64,000 nucleotides of DNA, from NCBI GenBank assembly GCA_039696685.1, contig CP155566.1, positions 1,612,001 to 1,676,000 on the forward strand, given 5' to 3'. This stretch comes from Vibrio sp. CDRSL-10 TSBA (GTDB taxonomy: Bacteria; Pseudomonadota; Gammaproteobacteria; Enterobacterales; Vibrionaceae). Within the stretch, counting starts at the first letter, position 1. Every line of letters starts with the position of its first letter. Positions 59,631-64,000 of the stretch are shown in pieces. Below the pieces are notes generated by a model. It was given only the letters and a program-made list of their open reading frames with translations, was not told the origin of the DNA and made no database searches. A program made the position numbers and the translations under genes.

Positions 59631-62237
59631 ATGGCTCAAAATCCACAGGCCAAATATCGTACCGATTATAAAGAGCCTTCTCATACCATTACTGATATCG
59701 CATTGACGTTTGATCTGCATGATACCGCAACGACAGTGACCGCGGTGTCTCAAGTCAAACAAATGGGTCAGACAACGACACTGACACTGGATGGAGAAGG
59801 ACTGGAATTAAAAGCGCTACAAGTGAATGGCGCTGACTGGCAGGATTACACCTTGCTGGAAGCTGGTTTAGAAATTCGCTCGCTACCGGCGGAATGCGAA
59901 CTGACGATTGTTACGCTAATCAATCCTGAAGCGAACAGTGCACTGGAGGGTTTGTACAAATCCGGAGGTGCTTTCTGTACTCAGTGTGAAGCCGAAGGTT
60001 TCCGCCGTATTACGTATTATCTCGACCGTCCGGACGTGCTGGCTAAATACACCACCACAGTGATAGCAGACCAGGCGCAGTATCCGTTCCTGCTCAGCAA
60101 TGGTAATAAAATTGCTGAGGGCAGCAGTGACAACGGTCGTCATTGGGTTAAGTGGCAAGATCCGCATCCAAAACCCGCTTACCTGTTTGCGCTTGTGGCC
60201 GGTGATTTTGACGTGCTGCGTGACCAGTACACCACCCAGTCCGGTCGCAACGTAGCGCTGGAAATCTTTGTCGACAAAGGTAACCTGGATCGTGCTAATC
60301 ACGCGATGGTGTCACTCATCAACGCGATGAAATGGGATGAAGAGCGTTTCTGCCTTGAGTACGATCTGGATATCTACATGGTGGTCGCGGTTGACTTCTT
60401 TAACATGGGCGCGATGGAGAACAAAGGCCTGAACGTGTTTAACTCTAAATACGTACTGGCTAATGAGCAGACCGCAACCGATACCGATTATCTGGGTATT
60501 GAAGCGGTTATCGGCCATGAATATTTCCATAACTGGACTGGTAACCGCGTCACCTGTCGTGACTGGTTCCAGCTCAGCCTGAAAGAAGGTCTGACGGTGT
60601 TCCGCGATCAGGAGTTCTCGTCTGATCTTGGCTCACGGGCAGTAAACCGCATTAACAACGTACGTATTATTCGTGGCCCGCAGTTTGCGGAAGACGCCAG
60701 CCCGATGTCACATCCGATTCGTCCGGATCAAGTGATTGAAATGAACAACTTCTACACCCTGACTGTTTACGAAAAGGGCAGCGAAGTGATTCGCATGATG
60801 CACACCTTGCTGGGTGAGGAAGGCTTCCAGAAAGGGATGAAACTGTACTTTGAACGTCATGACGGTACCGCAGCCACCTGTGAAGATTTCGTCTCGGCGA
60901 TGGAAGATGCGTCTGGCGTGGACCTCAAGCAATTCCGTTTGTGGTATAGCCAGTCCGGTACACCGGAACTGACGGTCAGCAGTGAGTATGATGCCGCTGC
61001 GCAGACTTACACCCTGACGGTAGATCAGGTCACTGAGCCCACTCAGGATCAAAAAGAGAAGCAGCCGCTGCATATTCCATTCGATGTTGAATTGTATGCA
61101 CAAGATGGCCGTGTTATCCCGTTACAATGTAACGGAAAGCCGGTTGGTCATGTCCTGGATGTGAAACAGGCCAAACAGACCTTTGTGTTTGAAAATGTGC
61201 AAGAGCAGCCAATTCCGTCTTTGCTGCGTGAGTTTTCCGCCCCGGTTAAACTGAACTACCAATACAGTGATGACGAGCTGACCTTCCTGATGGTTCACGC
61301 CAGCAATGAGTTTGCCCGCTGGGATGCCGGCCAGATGCTGCTGGCGAAATACATTCGCGCTAACGTCGAGCGTGTCCAAAATGGTGACAACGTCACTCTG
61401 CCAGAGTCAGTTGTGGATGCGTTCCGTGGTGTTCTGCTCAGTGATGAGCTAGAGCCGGCGTTTGTGGCCGAAATGCTGTCTCTGCCTGGCCATAATGAAG
61501 TGTCGGGTTGGTACAAGCGCGTTGATGTTGATGCGATTGCGAACGTACTGAAAGCACTGAAAGTGATTCTGGCAACAGAAATGCAGGATGAGTTCAGCGC
61601 GACCTATCATGTACTCAAACAAACAGAGTACTCGATTGAGCATGCCGCGATTGGTCGCCGTGCACTGCGCAATACGTGTCTGGCGTATCTGGCCTTTACT
61701 GAGCAGGGTAATACGCTGGCTGAAGCGCAATATCAGCAAGCCAACAACATGACCGATACCATGGCTGCGATGGCCGCCGCCAACAGCGCCGGCCTGGCGT
61801 GTCGTGAAACCCTGATGGCGGATTACAGCGCCAAATGGAAACACGATGGTCTGGTGATGGATAAATGGTTTGCGCTGCAAGGTTGTAACCCGGCAGACAA
61901 CGCGCTTGAAGTGATCAAAGCCACCATGAGCCATGAAGCGTTCAGCATGAAGAACCCGAACCGGATCCGCAGCCTGATTGGCTCGTTCCTTAACATGAAC
62001 CCGGTGCGTTTCCATGCTAAGAGCGGCGAAGGCTACCGCTTTGCCGGTGAGATTCTGCGTGAAATGAACAGCAGCAATCCGCAGGTCGCTTCACGTCTTA
62101 TCGACCCGTTACTAAAATTCCGTCGTTATGATGAACAGCGTCAGGCATTAATCAAAGCTGAGCTGGAAGGGTTGAAAGCGATGGATAACCTGGCGCGTGA
62201 TCTGTACGAGAAGGTCACTAAAGCACTGGAACAGTAA
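59631..62237 (+). CDS. pepN: Aminopeptidase N (PepN)
   Basis: 868 residues, intact. M1 zinc aminopeptidase: substrate-anchor GAMENKG, zinc site VIGHEYFHNWTGNRVTCRDWFQLSLKEGLTVFRDQEF (HExxH-18-E), and the transition-state Tyr in YEKGSEVIRMMHTLLG. It begins MAQNPQAKYRTDYKEPSHTITDI as in E. coli PepN. It trims N-terminal residues from peptides in the cytoplasm. Its last five codons and stop are the first copy of a 20-bp tandem repeat. Confidence 0.97.
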   Translation: MAQNPQAKYRTDYKEPSHTITDIALTFDLHDTATTVTAVSQVKQMGQTTTLTLDGEGLELKALQVNGADWQDYTLLEAGLEIRSLPAECELTIVTLINPEANSALEGLYKSGGAFCTQCEAEGFRRITYYLDRPDVLAKYTTTVIADQAQYPFLLSNGNKIAEGSSDNGRHWVKWQDPHPKPAYLFALVAGDFDVLRDQYTTQSGRNVALEIFVDKGNLDRANHAMVSLINAMKWDEERFCLEYDLDIYMVVAVDFFNMGAMENKGLNVFNSKYVLANEQTATDTDYLGIEAVIGHEYFHNWTGNRVTCRDWFQLSLKEGLTVFRDQEFSSDLGSRAVNRINNVRIIRGPQFAEDASPMSHPIRPDQVIEMNNFYTLTVYEKGSEVIRMMHTLLGEEGFQKGMKLYFERHDGTAATCEDFVSAMEDASGVDLKQFRLWYSQSGTPELTVSSEYDAAAQTYTLTVDQVTEPTQDQKEKQPLHIPFDVELYAQDGRVIPLQCNGKPVGHVLDVKQAKQTFVFENVQEQPIPSLLREFSAPVKLNYQYSDDELTFLMVHASNEFARWDAGQMLLAKYIRANVERVQNGDNVTLPESVVDAFRGVLLSDELEPAFVAEMLSLPGHNEVSGWYKRVDVDAIANVLKALKVILATEMQDEFSATYHVLKQTEYSIEHAAIGRRALRNTCLAYLAFTEQGNTLAEAQYQQANNMTDTMAAMAAANSAGLACRETLMADYSAKWKHDGLVMDKWFALQGCNPADNALEVIKATMSHEAFSMKNPNRIRSLIGSFLNMNPVRFHAKSGEGYRFAGEILREMNSSNPQVASRLIDPLLKFRRYDEQRQALIKAELEGLKAMDNLARDLYEKVTKALEQ

Positions 62238-62298
62238 GTAAAGCGCTGGATCAGTCACTAACGCACTGGCTCAGTCATTAACGCACTGAACAGTCAGT
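62220..62298 (+). repeat. 20-bp tandem repeat x4 across the pepN stop codon
   Basis: AAAGCACTGGAACAGTAAGT (62220-62239, includes pepN TAA), AAAGCGCTGGATCAGTCACT (62240-62259), AACGCACTGGCTCAGTCATT (62260-62279), and a 19-base copy AACGCACTGAACAGTCAGT (62280-62298). Confidence 0.9.
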
Positions 62299-62527
62299 GC
62301 TATCGCTCAGTCTGGATTAGAAACCAGGCTGTAATGATCTGTGCTGGTTCAGACATGTGAGCTGTGAAAGAGTGGCGCTTCGGTGCCACTCGTTTTTCTA
62401 ACTTTGTATGTCGTTTTTCTAACTATTTCGTTTTACATACTATTTAGTTTTACTAACTGTGTATGGCATTAAACTGGTTTAGGGTAAACAGTTCCGCGCT
62501 AAGTTGTTTGCCGCCAGACTTTGTGGC

Positions 62528-62599
62528 TATTTATTTGTAATAACTTATTTATTTTTAATAACTTATTTATTGTTAATCACTTGTCTATTGGCAATAACT
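62528..62599 (+). repeat. 18-bp tandem repeat x4 before the DUF2835 gene
   Basis: TATTTATTTGTAATAACT (62528-62545), TATTTATTTTTAATAACT (62546-62563), TATTTATTGTTAATCACT (62564-62581), TGTCTATTGGCAATAACT (62582-62599). The length is a multiple of three, so an open frame through it reads as a repeated hydrophobic hexapeptide (LFLITY-like). Confidence 0.9.
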
Positions 62600-62635
62600 T
62601 ATCATTTATCCATTGGTATTCATCGGGCTCTTAAC

Positions 62636-62857
62636 GTGACACACTATTTTTTCTCGCTCAATATTTCCTATCAGGCATTTCTTTCCCACTATTCCGGTGC
62701 GGCCAGTCAGGTATTGGTGGTCACCGAACAGGGGCTGCGTCTGCAATTGCCTGCCAGTCGCTTCCGACCATTTCTGAGTCAGATTGGAGTAAAAGGTCGA
62801 TTTCGTCTGACAACTGACCACAATAACAAGTTCGTAAAGCTAGAAGTTCTGCCATAA
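62636..62857 (+). CDS. DUF2835 family small protein
   Basis: 73 residues from GTG 62636 (reading THYFFSLNISYQAFLSHYSGAASQVLVVTEQGLRLQLPASRFRPFL after the start). The DUF2835 family is a short protein of this size that ends in a basic, beta-rich segment (GVKGRFRLTTDHNNKFVKLEVLP). An open frame reaches back to 62504, but that part is only the translated 18-bp repeat and is unlikely to be protein. It lies between pepN and the NAD-glutamate dehydrogenase gene. Function unknown. Confidence 0.72.
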   Translation: MTHYFFSLNISYQAFLSHYSGAASQVLVVTEQGLRLQLPASRFRPFLSQIGVKGRFRLTTDHNNKFVKLEVLP

Positions 62858-63042
62858 AGGATTTTTGTAGTTATTTAAACAGGTACATCAGTCACATTCT
62901 CAAACATTTCACCGCGCTCCGGCCCCAAAACCATTAACGTTTTATCAATAAAACTTTTACAATGGTCCATGCATTACCAAGTGTAAGCACTATGCTTACT
63001 GCATACCCTACAAGCATATAATTCTAATATCTGGAGTCGCCT

Positions 63043-64000
63043 ATGACCGCGCGTGAAAGTTTAATGCCGGTTCTGCTTGAAAAAGTGTATCAACTGATTC
63101 AAGACAAACTTGAGCTTGCTCATCAACCCCTCGTCACCCAACTCGCCCAACATCTCTTCAGTAACGTCGCTCAGGATGACCTTATTGAACGTAACGAATC
63201 TGACCTGTATGGTGCTGTTGTCAGCCTGTGGCATCACATCAGTGAACAATCGCCTTCGCAGCGCTCGGTTCGGGTGTTTAACCCGACAGTCAGCAAGCAA
63301 GGCTGGCAGTCCACGCATACCATCGTTGAGATTGTGGTACCGGACAGCCCGTTTCTGGTGGATTCGATTAAGATGGCGTTAAGCCGGTTGGAACTGACGG
63401 CACACTTGATGCTCAATGGCCCGACTCAAATTGCCCGCAAAGCAGATGGTTCGATTGATAACATCAATCAGGGCGAAGGGCCACTGCAGTCGTTGTTCCA
63501 CATTGAAGTGGACCGGCTGAGCAGCAAGGAAGAAATGAATGCACTCAAGGATGAGATTCTGACCATTCTGAATGACACCGCTTTGGTGGTTCAGGACTGG
63601 AAACCCATGGCGACAAAACTGGAACAGGTGATCCATTCTCTCGAGCAGCAGAAAGATCGTATTCCGGTTGATGCTGACCGTTATGAAGAAACGCTCAAGT
63701 TTTTGCGCTGGTTGGGTAACCACAACTTTACCTTTATGGGATACAAAGAGTATGACCTGGTCAATGTAGAAGGTGATACCGAGCTGCGTCCGACTGAAGA
63801 AGCGGGCCTGGGCCTGTTTTCTCTGGCCAGTCGGGTGCGCTGCGTGAAGTTGTCCAATTTCCCGGACTCTGCACGTCTGGAAGCGAAAAAGCCGTTTCTT
63901 CTGATTCTGACCAAAGGCAACAAACAGTCACGTATTCACCGTCCGGCTTATACCGACTATATCGGCATTAAAAAGTTTGATGACAAAGGCAAGGTGATTG
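63043..64000 (+). CDS. NAD-specific glutamate dehydrogenase, large (about 180 kDa) class, N-terminal part
   Basis: The frame is open from ATG 63043 to the window end (319 codons of a protein normally about 1600 residues). The visible part is the N-terminal ACT-like regulatory region: VFNPTVSKQGWQSTHTIVEIVVPDSPFLVDSIKMALSRL, FLRWLGNHNFTFMGYKEYDL, and LILTKGNKQSRIHRPAYTDYIGIKKFD. These are characteristic of the large bacterial NAD-GDHs, which deaminate glutamate to 2-oxoglutarate. The catalytic domain is outside the window. Confidence 0.93.
   Translation, partial: MTARESLMPVLLEKVYQLIQDKLELAHQPLVTQLAQHLFSNVAQDDLIERNESDLYGAVVSLWHHISEQSPSQRSVRVFNPTVSKQGWQSTHTIVEIVVPDSPFLVDSIKMALSRLELTAHLMLNGPTQIARKADGSIDNINQGEGPLQSLFHIEVDRLSSKEEMNALKDEILTILNDTALVVQDWKPMATKLEQVIHSLEQQKDRIPVDADRYEETLKFLRWLGNHNFTFMGYKEYDLVNVEGDTELRPTEEAGLGLFSLASRVRCVKLSNFPDSARLEAKKPFLLILTKGNKQSRIHRPAYTDYIGIKKFDDKGKVI

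Noticed and set aside
61449..62015. 188-codon minus-strand frame inside pepN
   Set aside because: A shadow of the conserved pepN frame.
8120..62599. CRISPR array or one mobile repeat family behind the tandem repeats
   Set aside because: Units differ between loci, lie head to tail with no spacers, and lack cas genes or terminal inverted repeats.

Overview
The window reads as chromosomal DNA of a Vibrio-like gammaproteobacterium. Evidence: AapJQMP-type amino-acid transporter genes, a tandem glycine riboswitch in front of an AGCS symporter (the arrangement known from Vibrio cholerae), hcp-vgrG behind a sigma-54 type promoter, proQ-prc, letA-letB-rsmF, pepN followed by a DUF2835 gene and a large NAD-glutamate dehydrogenase, and several GGDEF proteins. 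No rRNA, tRNA, CRISPR array, insertion sequence or prophage was seen.

Layout. 1-4203 (minus): amino-acid ABC transporter aapJ-aapQ-aapM-aapP. 4665-8142: Met8-like siroheme synthase domain, a YidA-type phosphatase, and queE-queC for 7-deazaguanine synthesis. 8360-15641: a c-di-GMP block with three diguanylate cyclases, a substrate-binding protein paired with one of them, and a 74-residue gene behind two LexA-type operators. 15774-21287 (minus): DUF2760 membrane protein plus two atypical Hsp70 proteins. 21732-30520: exonuclease, TerB-like protein, PhoD phosphatase, azoreductase, HrpA. 30639-33221: small outer-membrane barrel, small unknown gene, M32 carboxypeptidase. 33413-36283: orphan type VI hcp-vgrG unit. 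36452-38895: LysE exporter and riboswitch-controlled AGCS symporter. 39075-46354: small membrane proteins, msrB, yajQ, aroG, a degenerate PEP-synthase-like protein, DUF4442, a large unknown membrane protein, CvfB-like protein. 46721-52275 (minus): letA-letB-rsmF. 52330-58432: ABC exporter, free-Met sulfoxide reductase, proQ, prc, HDOD protein. 58640-64000: unknown secreted protein, pepN, DUF2835, NAD-GDH (cut by the window end).

Two window-wide patterns stand out. First, 22 genes, most of them housekeeping, are broken by single-base insertions. Twenty-four of these 26 breaks are repaired by turning GAAAC into GAAC (or GTTTC into GTTC). This looks like a motif-specific sequencing or consensus error rather than gene decay, so I annotate these genes as single CDSs and give the position of the extra base. 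Second, short tandem repeats of about 15-29 bp lie in many intergenic gaps. In at least four cases the first repeat unit contains the stop codon of the upstream gene.

The best candidates for undescribed biology are the two-operator SOS-like small gene (10528-10833), the DUF2760/Hsp70/Hsp70-DUF3731 operon (15774-21287), the binding-protein/diguanylate-cyclase pair (11112-13472), and the stop-spanning repeats.
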